DNA of 64,000 nt from Insolitispirillum peregrinum (GTDB lineage: Bacteria > Pseudomonadota > Alphaproteobacteria > Rhodospirillales > Rhodospirillaceae). The notes under the pieces were generated by a model. The model made no database searches and had not been told where the DNA came from. It was given only the letters and a program-made list of their open reading frames with translations. This document shows positions 34,290-42,462 of this stretch, one piece after another (the stretch's first letter is position 1; each line of letters begins with the position of its first letter). The translations under genes were made by a program, and so were the position numbers. The stretch is from contig NZ_FTOA01000003.1 of the NCBI RefSeq assembly GCF_900156605.1, forward strand, positions 186,001 to 250,000, in the 5' to 3' direction.

Positions 34290-34346
34290 AGCGGCGACGT
34301 TCTTCCTCGGACAGTGGCGGGAGGTAGGGGGTATTGGGGGCCATGA
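34290..34346 (-). pseudogene. Out-of-frame 5' end of the 403-residue gene (18 codons)
   Basis: ATG at 34344-34346 has GGAG eight bases upstream and encodes MAPNTPYLPPLSEEERRR before TGA. Skipping one base at that TGA continues into an open frame, AEDEQVQRAADYQDY, that joins the 403-residue protein. This is best explained by a one-base change near the start, or a sequencing error; a programmed frameshift is less likely since the CGC-TGA context offers poor re-pairing. Confidence 0.5.
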
Positions 34347-34372
34347 TTGATGCTCCGTGCAGGATCAAAAAA

Positions 34373-34400
34373 AATGCCGCCCGGAGAAAACTCCGGACGG
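34373..34400 (-). terminator. Intrinsic terminator just before the 403-residue gene's ribosome site
   Basis: GCCGCCCGGAG / CTCCGGACGGC arms (one mismatch) with an AAAA loop, followed leftward by eight T residues. The T run ends about 14 bp before the GGAG site of the ATG at 34346. Confidence 0.8.
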
Positions 34401-34420
34401 CAGAAAAAAGGATCGGGAAA

Positions 34421-34462
34421 CGCCAACGGCCCGCTTCCTGATCAAGAAGCGGGCCGTTGGCG
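34421..34462. terminator. Perfect 17-bp hairpin upstream of the terminator
   Basis: CGCCAACGGCCCGCTTC and its exact complement around an 8-nt loop. It directly precedes the terminator at 34373 in the leftward direction and may form a double terminator for the ybh operon, or part of a structured leader. Confidence 0.65.
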
Positions 34463-34482
34463 GAAATCCCCAAACATGGTTT

Positions 34483-34511
34483 TTTGTAACAGGGCGCGAA
34501 TGCCGCGTCAA
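34483..34511 (-). promoter_or_regulatory. Candidate promoter reading into the two hairpins
   Basis: Leftward TTGACG (34506-34511), a 17-bp spacer and TACAAA (34483-34488). If active, its transcript would pass the two hairpins at 34462-34373 before reaching the 403-residue gene. Confidence 0.45.
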
Positions 34512-34567
34512 ACGCTTTGTGACTATTGTGGAAAATAATGATCCATAAAGGAACGTATGTCTGCCGC

Positions 34568-35689
34568 TCATCCCAACCGGTTGCGGAACATCCAGGCGGC
34601 CACCGGCAGGGTCACGGCGGCAATCGCCAGCAGGGCGAGCATTTCCGGTAACAGTTGGCTGATCCCGGCGTTTTCCAGATAAATTTGCCGGGTCATGCTG
34701 ATCGCATAGCGCAGCGGGTTGAGGCAGGTCAAATACTGCAACGCCACCGGCATGTTGGAAATCGGGGTGGTCAGGCCGGACAGCAGCATGAACGGCATCA
34801 TGATCACCACCGTTCCGATGATCGCCTGTTGCATGGTGCGGGCGATCGAGGACAGGAACAGGCCGATCCCGACCGAGGCGGCGAGGAATTCAAACAGGCT
34901 GAGGTACAGCACCGCATAGGACCCGGCAAAGGGGATGCGGAACCACAACTGCGCCACCAGCAGGATCGATGTGGCTTGAATGGTGCCGATGATCATCGAC
35001 GGAATGGCCTTGCCGATCATGATTTCCGATGGCCGGAACGGCGTCACCAGCAACTGCTCAAAGGTTCCGGCCTCGCGTTCGCGGGCAACCGACATGGCGG
35101 TCAGGATCATGGTCATCATCATGGTGATGGTCCCGATCAGCGACGGGATCATGTTCCAGCGGGTCTCGAAGTTGGGATTGTACCAGGCGCGGGTGTTGAC
35201 GGTGACCCCGGCGCTGGCCTGCTGGCCGTGCTCGCTGCGCCAGTGGCTGATGAAGGCCTCGGTGATGCTGCTGACATAGCCTTGGGCGGTTCCGGCGGTG
35301 TTGGTGTTGCGGCCATCGGCTATCACCTGCACCGGGGCGGCGGTTCCGGCCATCAACAGGCGCTCGAAGTCGGGCGGGATGACCACTGCCAGCACGGCGT
35401 GGCGCTCGGTGATCTGCCCGCTGATGGCGCTGGCGCTGTCGAGGGTTGCCACCCGCTGAAAAGCCCCCGATCCGTCGAGGGCGGCGACATAGGCGCGGGA
35501 ACTGGCGCTGCGGTCATGGTCCAGCAGGGCATAGGGGACGTTGGTCAGGTCATAGCTGGCGGCATAGCCGAACAGCAGGCATTGCATGATCGGCGGGATC
35601 AGCACGGAAACCCGGCTGCGCGGGTCCTTGAGGATGGCCAGCAGTTCCTTGCGGATCAGGGCGAGGATGCGGAACAGGGCGTCGATCAT
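34568..35689 (-). CDS. ybhR: ABC-2 type exporter permease (YbhR-like)
   Basis: A 373-residue permease with one N-terminal helix (VLIPPIMQCLLFGYAAS), a periplasmic domain of about 130 residues and five C-terminal helices, including the amphipathic REREAGTFEQLLVTPFRPSEIMIGK linker typical of ABC-2 exporters. Length matches YbhR. It is the last gene of the leftward ybhGFSR-like operon, 11 bp after ybhS. In E. coli YbhFSR exports drugs and functions as a sodium/proton antiporter. Confidence 0.9.
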   Translation of the reverse strand: MIDALFRILALIRKELLAILKDPRSRVSVLIPPIMQCLLFGYAASYDLTNVPYALLDHDRSASSRAYVAALDGSGAFQRVATLDSASAISGQITERHAVLAVVIPPDFERLLMAGTAAPVQVIADGRNTNTAGTAQGYVSSITEAFISHWRSEHGQQASAGVTVNTRAWYNPNFETRWNMIPSLIGTITMMMTMILTAMSVAREREAGTFEQLLVTPFRPSEIMIGKAIPSMIIGTIQATSILLVAQLWFRIPFAGSYAVLYLSLFEFLAASVGIGLFLSSIARTMQQAIIGTVVIMMPFMLLSGLTTPISNMPVALQYLTCLNPLRYAISMTRQIYLENAGISQLLPEMLALLAIAAVTLPVAAWMFRNRLG

Positions 35690-35700
35690 TGGTGATCCTC

Positions 35701-36852
35701 TCACACCAGCCGTTTGCGGGTCGAACGGGTGGCCAGCGCCATGAACACCACCGCCATCACCGTCAGAATGGCGGCATCGGGCAGGATTACCGGCCAGACA
35801 TCCCCGGCAAGGAACAGCGTCTGCAAGGAACTGACGAAATAGCGGGCGGGCAACAGGGTGGTGATCGCCTGCACCGGCCACGGCATGCTGCGGATGTCGA
35901 AAATGAACCCTGACAGCATGGTGGCGGGCAGGAAGGTGATCAGGATGGTGATCTGGTTGGCGAGAAACTGGCTGCGGGTGGCGGCGGAAATCACCAGCCC
36001 CATCCCCAGCGACACCACCAGATACAGCGCCGAAATCAGCACCAACAGCCACAGCGAGCCGCGCAGGGGCACACCGAACAGCAGCTTGCTGCCGATCACC
36101 GACAGCGCCAGCCCCAGCATCCCCATCACGAAATAGGGAACGGTCTTGCTGATCAGGATTTCGTGTGGACGCACCGGGGTGGCGAACAGGGCTTCAAAGG
36201 TGCCGCGCTCCCATTCACGGGCGATCACCGACGAGGTCAGCAAGGCTCCGATCAGGGTCATCACCAGCACCAGCAGGCCGGGGACCAGAAACCACGAACT
36301 GGTGTTGGCATCGTTGAACCACAGACGGTTTTCCAGGGTGATCGACGGAATGGTGATGCTGGTTCCGGCCTCGGCCCGTGCGCGGGCCTGCCACAGGGCG
36401 ATGGCGCTGGTGGCATAGCTTTGGGCGATGCGGGCGGTGTTGGAATCGGTGGCATTGACCACCACCTGCACCGTGCCCTGCTGGCGGGCGAGATCGCGGC
36501 TGAACGAGGCCGGGAAGCGCACGATGGCTGAAACCGCGCCACTGGCCATCAACTGTTCGGCCTCGGGCATGGTGGCGACCGGGTGAACCTTGAACCACGG
36601 CGACAGGCGAAAGGCGGCGCTGGCATCGGCGGTATCGGCGGACGGCGCATCGGCGACGATCGCCACCGGCAGGTCTTTCAGGTCAAAGGACAGGCCATAG
36701 CCGAACAGCACCAGCAGAATGATCGGCATGATCACTCCGATGGTGATGGCGCTGGGATCACGCAGGATTTGCCAGCTTTCCTTGCGGATCAGGGCGAGGG
36801 TGCGCCGCAGGGACGCCCGCCCGCTGTGCGGGGAGGGAGGGGAAAGGCTCAT
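35701..36852 (-). CDS. ybhS: ABC-2 type exporter permease (YbhS-like)
   Basis: 383 residues with the same plan as its neighbour: IGVIMPIILLVLFGYGLSF helix, a periplasmic part, then five helices after EWERGTFEALFATPVRPHEILISK. It overlaps the ATPase gene by ATGA (36849-36852) and presumably pairs with YbhR to form a heterodimeric channel. Confidence 0.9.
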   Translation of the reverse strand: MSLSPPSPHSGRASLRRTLALIRKESWQILRDPSAITIGVIMPIILLVLFGYGLSFDLKDLPVAIVADAPSADTADASAAFRLSPWFKVHPVATMPEAEQLMASGAVSAIVRFPASFSRDLARQQGTVQVVVNATDSNTARIAQSYATSAIALWQARARAEAGTSITIPSITLENRLWFNDANTSSWFLVPGLLVLVMTLIGALLTSSVIAREWERGTFEALFATPVRPHEILISKTVPYFVMGMLGLALSVIGSKLLFGVPLRGSLWLLVLISALYLVVSLGMGLVISAATRSQFLANQITILITFLPATMLSGFIFDIRSMPWPVQAITTLLPARYFVSSLQTLFLAGDVWPVILPDAAILTVMAVVFMALATRSTRKRLV

Positions 36853-38600
36853 GATGCCTCCTGCCGTTGTCGCCAGTTTTCGACGATGGCGATAAAGGCG
36901 TCTTCCATGGTGACGGGGCGGCCATCGCTGCGCTGGCCGTGGCGGCGGATGTCGGCGGGCGAGCCTTCGGCGAGGGCGCGGCCACTGTCGAGGATCACCA
37001 GCCGGTCACAGTATTCGGCTTCTTCCATGAAATGAGTGGTGACGATCACCGTGACGCCCTGCTCGGACAGGGCGGTGATCCGGCCCCAGAACTCCCGCCG
37101 CGCCAATGGATCGGCGCCACTGGTGGCTTCGTCAAGGAACAGGATATCCGGCTCGTGCAGCAGGGCGGCGGCCATTGCCAGCCGTTGTTTATAGCCGCCG
37201 GGCAGGCTGCCACTGGCCAGCGACGACAGCGCACCGAGGTCAAATTGCTCTTTCGCCCAGTCGATGCGCTCGCGCTTGCGATGGCCGCGCAGGCCATAGG
37301 CGGTGGCAAAGAAATCGAGGTTCTCGTCAACCGACAGATCACCGTACAGCGAGAACTTTTGTGCCACATAGCCCAGCCGGGCACGGGCGGCGGCACGGGC
37401 GGTGCGCAGGTCGGCGTTCGCCACCCGCAAGGTGCCGCTGGTGGCCGGGATCAGGCCGCACAGCATGCGAAAGGTGGTGCTTTTCCCAGCTCCGTTCGGC
37501 CCGAGCAGGCCGTAAATCTCGCCGCGCTTCACCTGAAACGACACATGATTGACGGCGGTAAAGCTGCCAAAGGTACGCACCAGATCGCGCACTTCGACCG
37601 AGATGCTGCCTGCCGGAGCCGCAGGCGGGCGGCTGAGGACAATCGCGCTGGAATGCTGCTCGCGGGCGACGGCGCGGAACAGCACCATGAAGCCGTCTTC
37701 AAAGCGCGGTTCAGTGGGGGAAAACTGCAACGCCAACTCCGCCAGTCCTTCCTGTGGCGGAGCCGGGGAGGTGCTGACCACCCGCACGCTGCCCGCTTCG
37801 GGGACGGCATCGACCACTTCTGGATGGCGGAAAAGATGTGCCTGTAACGAGCGCGCCGCCATGCCGTTGGCCGCGGAGGCCAGAAACACCCGTCCGGCAG
37901 CGCGGGCGGTGATCTCGGCGGGGGTGCCTTCGGCCAGCACCCGCCCCTGATGCATCACCACCGTGTGACCACAAAACTCGGCTTCGTCGAGGTACGAAGT
38001 GCTGACCACCACCGTCAGCCCCTGCTGGTGGACCAGATGGCGCAAAATGTCCCACAGCTCGCGGCGGGACAGCGGGTCCACCCCGACCGTCGGCTCGTCC
38101 AGCAGCAACAGGTCGGGCGAGCGCACCAGCGTACAGGCCAGCCCCAGTTTCTGCTTCATGCCGCCGGACAAGGCTCCGGCCAGTCGGGAGGTGAACGGGG
38201 CCAGCGCGGTCATGGTCAGCAGGCTGTGGTAAATCTCGCGCCGCTGGTCCGGCGGCACGCCGTGCAGGTCGGCGTACAGGTCGAGGTTCTGCTGGACGCT
38301 CAGGTCTTCGTACAGGCCGAATTTCTGCGGCATGTAGCCGATCCGGTTCTGTACCGCCTGCGGCGCGGCGGCCACATCCAGCCCCAGCACCTCGGCCTGT
38401 CCGGCGTCGGGCGGTACCAGCCCGGCCAGAATGCGCAGCAGGGTACTTTTGCCCGCTCCATCCGGGCCGACCAGTGCGGTCAGGGTGTTTTGCTCGGCAC
38501 GGAACGACACCTGATCGAGCGCCACCACCGTTTCGCTCGTGTCGCGCACAAAGCGTTTGGCCAGACCGCGCAGGACAACAGGCAGCGGGGGCGGGCTCAT
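36849..38600 (-). CDS. ybhF: Fused double ATPase of the YbhFSR-like exporter
   Basis: 583 residues holding two complete ABC domains. Domain 1 has Walker A GPDGAGKST (about residue 50), the LSGGMKQKLGLA signature and LLLLDEPTVGVDP. Domain 2 has GLLGPNGAGKST, a slightly altered signature LPGGYKQRLAMA and ILFLDEATSGADP. The order and length match E. coli YbhF (578). Its ATG overlaps the adaptor's TGA (ATGA), and its stop overlaps ybhS the same way. Confidence 0.93.
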   Translation of the reverse strand: MSPPPLPVVLRGLAKRFVRDTSETVVALDQVSFRAEQNTLTALVGPDGAGKSTLLRILAGLVPPDAGQAEVLGLDVAAAPQAVQNRIGYMPQKFGLYEDLSVQQNLDLYADLHGVPPDQRREIYHSLLTMTALAPFTSRLAGALSGGMKQKLGLACTLVRSPDLLLLDEPTVGVDPLSRRELWDILRHLVHQQGLTVVVSTSYLDEAEFCGHTVVMHQGRVLAEGTPAEITARAAGRVFLASAANGMAARSLQAHLFRHPEVVDAVPEAGSVRVVSTSPAPPQEGLAELALQFSPTEPRFEDGFMVLFRAVAREQHSSAIVLSRPPAAPAGSISVEVRDLVRTFGSFTAVNHVSFQVKRGEIYGLLGPNGAGKSTTFRMLCGLIPATSGTLRVANADLRTARAAARARLGYVAQKFSLYGDLSVDENLDFFATAYGLRGHRKRERIDWAKEQFDLGALSSLASGSLPGGYKQRLAMAAALLHEPDILFLDEATSGADPLARREFWGRITALSEQGVTVIVTTHFMEEAEYCDRLVILDSGRALAEGSPADIRRHGQRSDGRPVTMEDAFIAIVENWRQRQEAS

Positions 38601-39598
38601 GGCCGTGACGCAGCGGGCAGCAGGCGGACGGTGGCCGGCATCCCCAGACGCAGGCGGTTGTCGGGGTCGGTGACAAACACCCGCACTTCGTAGACCAGAC
38701 TGGTGCGCAGGTCTTCGGTTTGCACCGTTTTGGGGGTGAACTCGGCCAGCGGCGAGATGAAGCCGATCCAGCCGTCCAGCGGGCGCGCCGGGTCGCTGTC
38801 GATGGTGATGCGGGCGGGCAGTCCTTCGCGCACCTCGCTCAGGCGCGGTTCGGGGACATAGGCCCGCACCCATTTGGTCCCCAGCCGGGCGACCGAAAAC
38901 ACCGGTGAACTGGGGGTCGCCATCTCGCCCGGTTCCATCAGTCGCGAGCGGATCACCGCCTCGAACGGGGCCTTCAGCTCGGTGTCGTCCACCTGCTGTT
39001 GCAGCAGGGCCATCGCCGCTTCGCTGGCCTGAAGCTGGGCTTCGGCCTGTGCGATGTCTTCGGCGCGCGGGCCAATCTGCGCCAGCGACAGGGCGTTCTG
39101 CTGAACGGCCACCTTGGCAACGGCAACATCGGCTTGCGCGCGGGCTTCATCGACATCCTGCTTGCTGACCGCCGCAATCGGCAGCAGCGATTTGAACCGC
39201 TGATAGTGGGCGCTGGCGTTGGCGGCGTCGGCCTTGGCCGCTTCCAGATTGGCCTGCGCCTGAGCGATTTCTTCCGGGCGGCTGCCGTTCTTCAGCCGGT
39301 CGAGGGCGGCTTGCTGGGCGGTGACGGTGGCTTTGCTCTGCGCCAGTTGCGGCAACAGGCGGCTTTGGCTCAGGCGGGCCAGAACCTGCCCCTGCAGGAC
39401 GGTCTGACCTTCTTCGGCCAGCACTTCGGCGATGCGCTCGCTGCCATTGAACGACAACGACGCCTGCCGCAAATCGACGGTGCCATACAGGGTCAGCGGG
39501 CCTTCGACGGTCGGGCGGTGGCTGTACCACCAGAAAGCGCCAGCGGATACGGCGGCCAGCACGAGGAGGGCGGCAATTCTGGGAAGCAGTGTGCGCAT
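38597..39598 (-). CDS. ybhG: HlyD-family membrane-fusion protein (YbhG-like)
   Basis: A 333-residue adaptor with an N-terminal membrane anchor (RIAALLVLAAVSAGAFWWY), a lipoyl half, a long Ala/Gln-rich coiled coil (about 75-190) and the second lipoyl/barrel part. Length equals YbhG of E. coli (332). It begins the leftward exporter operon, divergent from the cecR-type regulator with an AT-rich palindrome between them. Confidence 0.92.
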   Translation of the reverse strand: MRTLLPRIAALLVLAAVSAGAFWWYSHRPTVEGPLTLYGTVDLRQASLSFNGSERIAEVLAEEGQTVLQGQVLARLSQSRLLPQLAQSKATVTAQQAALDRLKNGSRPEEIAQAQANLEAAKADAANASAHYQRFKSLLPIAAVSKQDVDEARAQADVAVAKVAVQQNALSLAQIGPRAEDIAQAEAQLQASEAAMALLQQQVDDTELKAPFEAVIRSRLMEPGEMATPSSPVFSVARLGTKWVRAYVPEPRLSEVREGLPARITIDSDPARPLDGWIGFISPLAEFTPKTVQTEDLRTSLVYEVRVFVTDPDNRLRLGMPATVRLLPAASRP

Positions 39599-39655
39599 CA
39601 GCCTGTGTCCTCTGTGGAGACGGTCAGCATGATGCGGCTTTTCTGATGTGTCAAA

Positions 39656-39667
39656 TTCAAATTTGAA
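39656..39667. promoter_or_regulatory. AT-rich palindrome between ybhG and cecR
   Basis: A perfect 12-bp palindrome TTCAAATTTGAA in an A/T-rich block (39650-39680) of a GC-rich genome, midway in the 138-bp divergent gap. It is the obvious candidate operator for the adjacent TetR-type repressor. Confidence 0.6.
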
Positions 39668-39736
39668 ATTAAAATTTGTTTGCGGACCGTGGCCTGCGGA
39701 TATACTGGATACGGTGTCGCACCACAGGAGAACCGC

Positions 39737-40432
39737 ATGGCACGGCCCGGACGACGGGAAGATGGCGCCGCCACCCGCCAGACCATTCTGGACGCCGCAG
39801 GCGAGGTGTTCGCCGCCAAGGGCTTTGGGCAGGCCACCGGCAAGGAAATCGCCGAGCGGGCGGGGACCAACTCGGCGGCGGTGAACTATTACTTTGGCGG
39901 CATCGACGGCCTGTATGCCGAGGTGCTGATCGAGGCTCATCATCGTCTGCTGGATTATGACCTGCTGAAGGCGATGGCCGACGCACCGGGCGACCCCCGG
40001 CAAAAGCTGGCGCAACTGCTGGCCGGAGTATTTCCGGCGGTGCTGACTCCGGCGGCGTCGCCATGGCCGCTGCGGGTACTGGGGCGGGAAATGGTCACGC
40101 CCTCGACCGCCTTTCCGACCTTGCTGGAACGGGAAATCCTGCCGAAAAAGCAGCTGATGATCGGGCTGGTCGCGGCCATTCTGGGAGTGCCTGCCGACCA
40201 TCCGGCGGTCCCGCGCTGTGCGCTGGCGATCATGGCGCCGATTGCCCTGCTGGTGCTGGCCGGGCCGAACGTGCGGGCGCAACTGGTTCCACCGGCAGGT
40301 TTTGATGATCCGGCGGCGGTTGCCCGTCATTTCCAGACCTTCATCGCGGCGGGCATGGCGGCGGTGGCGGCCGATCTGGCGCAGGATAAGGATTCCATAA
40401 AGACCGCTGGCGAAAACCGTATGGAACCTTGA
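39737..40432 (+). CDS. cecR: TetR-family regulator, CecR-like (DUF1956)
   Basis: 231 residues: TetR DNA-binding domain (TRQTILDAAGEVFAAKGFGQ, then NSAAVNYYFGGIDGLYAEVL) and a CecR/DUF1956-type C-terminal domain with LLAGVFPAVL and SPWPLRVLGREMVTPS. In E. coli CecR (YbiH) represses its own gene and ybhGFSR, the same neighbourhood as here. AGGAG six bases before MARPGRRE sets the start; 19 upstream codons are ignored. The kdp genes start 51 bp after its stop on the same strand. Confidence 0.9.
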   Translation: MARPGRREDGAATRQTILDAAGEVFAAKGFGQATGKEIAERAGTNSAAVNYYFGGIDGLYAEVLIEAHHRLLDYDLLKAMADAPGDPRQKLAQLLAGVFPAVLTPAASPWPLRVLGREMVTPSTAFPTLLEREILPKKQLMIGLVAAILGVPADHPAVPRCALAIMAPIALLVLAGPNVRAQLVPPAGFDDPAAVARHFQTFIAAGMAAVAADLAQDKDSIKTAGENRMEP

Positions 40433-40483
40433 TGGCCGTTGGCCTGACCCTTGGGGTGGTATCAAGAACACCCTGAGGAACGC

Positions 40484-40570
40484 ATGATGTCTGATTTGCT
40501 GTTCATTGCGCTGACCGTTGCCAGCTTTGCCCTGTTGGGTGGACTGGTGCGGGTTTGCGCCCGCGTCTAG
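40484..40570 (+). CDS. 28-residue membrane peptide in front of kdpF
   Basis: A frame MMSDLLFIALTVASFALLGG plus a short VRVCARV tail: one hydrophobic helix and a basic end. GAGGA lies just before the two adjacent methionines, and kdpF starts 9 bp after its stop. It resembles KdpF in plan, and may be an additional small regulator or stabiliser of the Kdp complex. It is too short for default gene finders. Confidence 0.65.
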   Translation: MMSDLLFIALTVASFALLGGLVRVCARV

Positions 40571-40579
40571 GGGGAGGCC

Positions 40580-40681
40580 ATGGCGGGACTTCCCTTGCTT
40601 GATCTGGTGGTGGCAGGCAGTGCCGCCGTCGGTCTTCTGGTCTATCTGACCTACGCCCTGTTTCACCCCGAACGCTTTTAG
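40580..40681 (+). CDS. kdpF: KdpF, small subunit of the potassium-transporting ATPase
   Basis: 33 residues (MAGLPLLDLVVAGSAAVGLL, VYLTYALFHPERF): one membrane helix ending in the conserved YALFHPERF-type tail of KdpF, which stabilises the KdpABC complex. GGGGAGG immediately precedes the ATG, and its TAG is fused to the GGAGG site of kdpA. Confidence 0.88.
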   Translation: MAGLPLLDLVVAGSAAVGLLVYLTYALFHPERF

Positions 40682-40690
40682 GAGGTGGCA

Positions 40691-42400
40691 ATGGATGCCA
40701 ATGGCCTTCTGACGATCGTGGTGTTTTGTGCGCTGGTGCTGGCGCTAACCCCGCTGCTGGGGCGCTACATGACCGCCGTTTTCGACGGCCAGGTGAAGGG
40801 GCTGGGCTGGCTGGAGCGGCCCATCTATCGCCTGTGCGGTACGTCAGCCGACGAGGAACAGCACTGGAGCCGTTATGCGCTCAGTCTGCTGGCCTTCAGC
40901 GCGGTGGGGATGCTGCTGCTGTATGCGCTTCAGCGGCTGCAGGGCGGCTTGCCGTGGAACCCGGCTGGACTGGCGGCCGTCGCCCCCGATCTGGCGTTCA
41001 ACACCGCTGCCAGCTTTGTGACCAACACCAACTGGCAATCCTATGGTGGCGAAACCACTCTCAGCTATCTGACCCAGATGGCCGGGATGACGGTGCAGAA
41101 TTTTGTCTCGGCGGCGACCGGCATTGCGGTGGCGATTGCCCTGATCCGTGGCTTTGCCCGCCACAGCGCCCGCACGGTGGGCAACTTCACCGTCGATGTC
41201 ACCCGGGCGGTCCTCTATCTGCTGCTGCCACTGTGTGTGGTCGGGGCGCTGGCGCTGGTGGCGCTGGGCGTGCCGCAAAACCTGTCGGCCTATACCAGTG
41301 TCACCACGCTGGAAGGCGCACAGCAGCTTATCGCGCAAGGCCCGGTGGCCAGCCAGATGATGATCAAGCATCTGGGGACCAACGGCGGCGGCTTCTTTAA
41401 CGTCAATGCCGCTCATCCGTTTGAGAACCCGTCGGCGCTGACCAACCTGATCCACATGGTGGCGATTTTTGCCATCGGAGCCGGGCTGACCAACACCTTT
41501 GGCCGGATGGTCGGCAGCCAGCGTCAGGGCTGGATGATCCTGACGGCGATGACCATTCTGTTTGGCCTCAGTCTGGCGGTGGCGCTGGGCGCTGAAGTCC
41601 AGGGCCATCCGCTGTTGGCGGCCCATGGCATTGATCAACTGGCTTCACCGTGGCAAAGCGGCGGCTTTCTGGAAGGCAAAGAAGTCCGCTTTGGGGTGGT
41701 GACCTCGGTGCTGTTCAGCATCGTGACCACCGCAGCATCGTGCGGGGCGGTGATTGCCATGCATGACAGCCTGTTGCCGCTGGCTGGCATGATGCCGCTG
41801 CTGAACATGATGCTGGGCGAAGTGATCATTGGCGGCGTCGGGGCCGGTCTGTACGGGATGATGCTGTTTGTCCTGCTGGCGGTGTTCATTGCCGGTCTGA
41901 TGGTCGGGCGGACGCCGGAATATCTGGGCAAAAAGATCGAAGGCCGCGACATGACGCTGGCCCTGCTGGCGATCCTCGCCTTTCCGCTGTGCATCTTCGG
42001 GCTGGGCAGTATCGCCATGGTCTGGGGGCAGGGGGCAATTCAGGATGCCGGGCCGCATGGCCTGAGCGAGCTGGTCTATGCCTATGTCTCGGCAACCGCG
42101 AACAACGGCTCGGCCTTTGCCGGGTTCAGTGCCAACACCCTGTTGCACAACATCTTGCTGGGGCTGGCGATGCTGGCCGGGCGGTTCATGGTGATCATTC
42201 CCTTGCTGGCGATTGCCGGGGCAATGGCCGCCCGCAAGACCATTCCGCCGTCGGCGGGCACGTTTCCCACCGATGGCGGCCTGTTCGTGGTCCTGCTGAT
42301 CATGGTGGTGCTGGTGATTGGCGGCCTGACCTTCTTCCCGCTGCTGGCGCTGGGTCCGTTGGCCGAACATCTGACACTGGCCGCCGGAACCCTGTTCTGA
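40691..42400 (+). CDS. kdpA: Potassium-transporting ATPase potassium-binding subunit
   Basis: The 569-residue channel-like subunit of the KdpFABC pump, about ten helices with four pseudo-repeats of selectivity filters, e.g. [45 protein letters not shown] and the late [16 protein letters not shown]. The ATG at 40691 has GGAGG five bases upstream; an alternative GTG two codons earlier lies inside that site. Second structural gene of the operon. Confidence 0.97.
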   Translation: MDANGLLTIVVFCALVLALTPLLGRYMTAVFDGQVKGLGWLERPIYRLCGTSADEEQHWSRYALSLLAFSAVGMLLLYALQRLQGGLPWNPAGLAAVAPDLAFNTAASFVTNTNWQSYGGETTLSYLTQMAGMTVQNFVSAATGIAVAIALIRGFARHSARTVGNFTVDVTRAVLYLLLPLCVVGALALVALGVPQNLSAYTSVTTLEGAQQLIAQGPVASQMMIKHLGTNGGGFFNVNAAHPFENPSALTNLIHMVAIFAIGAGLTNTFGRMVGSQRQGWMILTAMTILFGLSLAVALGAEVQGHPLLAAHGIDQLASPWQSGGFLEGKEVRFGVVTSVLFSIVTTAASCGAVIAMHDSLLPLAGMMPLLNMMLGEVIIGGVGAGLYGMMLFVLLAVFIAGLMVGRTPEYLGKKIEGRDMTLALLAILAFPLCIFGLGSIAMVWGQGAIQDAGPHGLSELVYAYVSATANNGSAFAGFSANTLLHNILLGLAMLAGRFMVIIPLLAIAGAMAARKTIPPSAGTFPTDGGLFVVLLIMVVLVIGGLTFFPLLALGPLAEHLTLAAGTLF

Positions 42401-42462
42401 TCTCTTTTGACGGCGGGCCGCGCCCTGTGATGCGGCGGCCCGCGGACTGAAAGGACTTTACG

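Noticed and set aside
34240-34300. Programmed +1 frameshift in the 403-residue gene
   Set aside because: The slippage context CGC-TGA offers poor re-pairing and there is no upstream Shine-Dalgarno-like stimulator as in prfB; a mutation or sequencing error is simpler.
38597-40666. Long upstream extension of the HlyD-type gene, antisense to cecR
   Set aside because: The adaptor protein starts at a clear membrane anchor (39598); the extension is antisense to a well-supported TetR gene.
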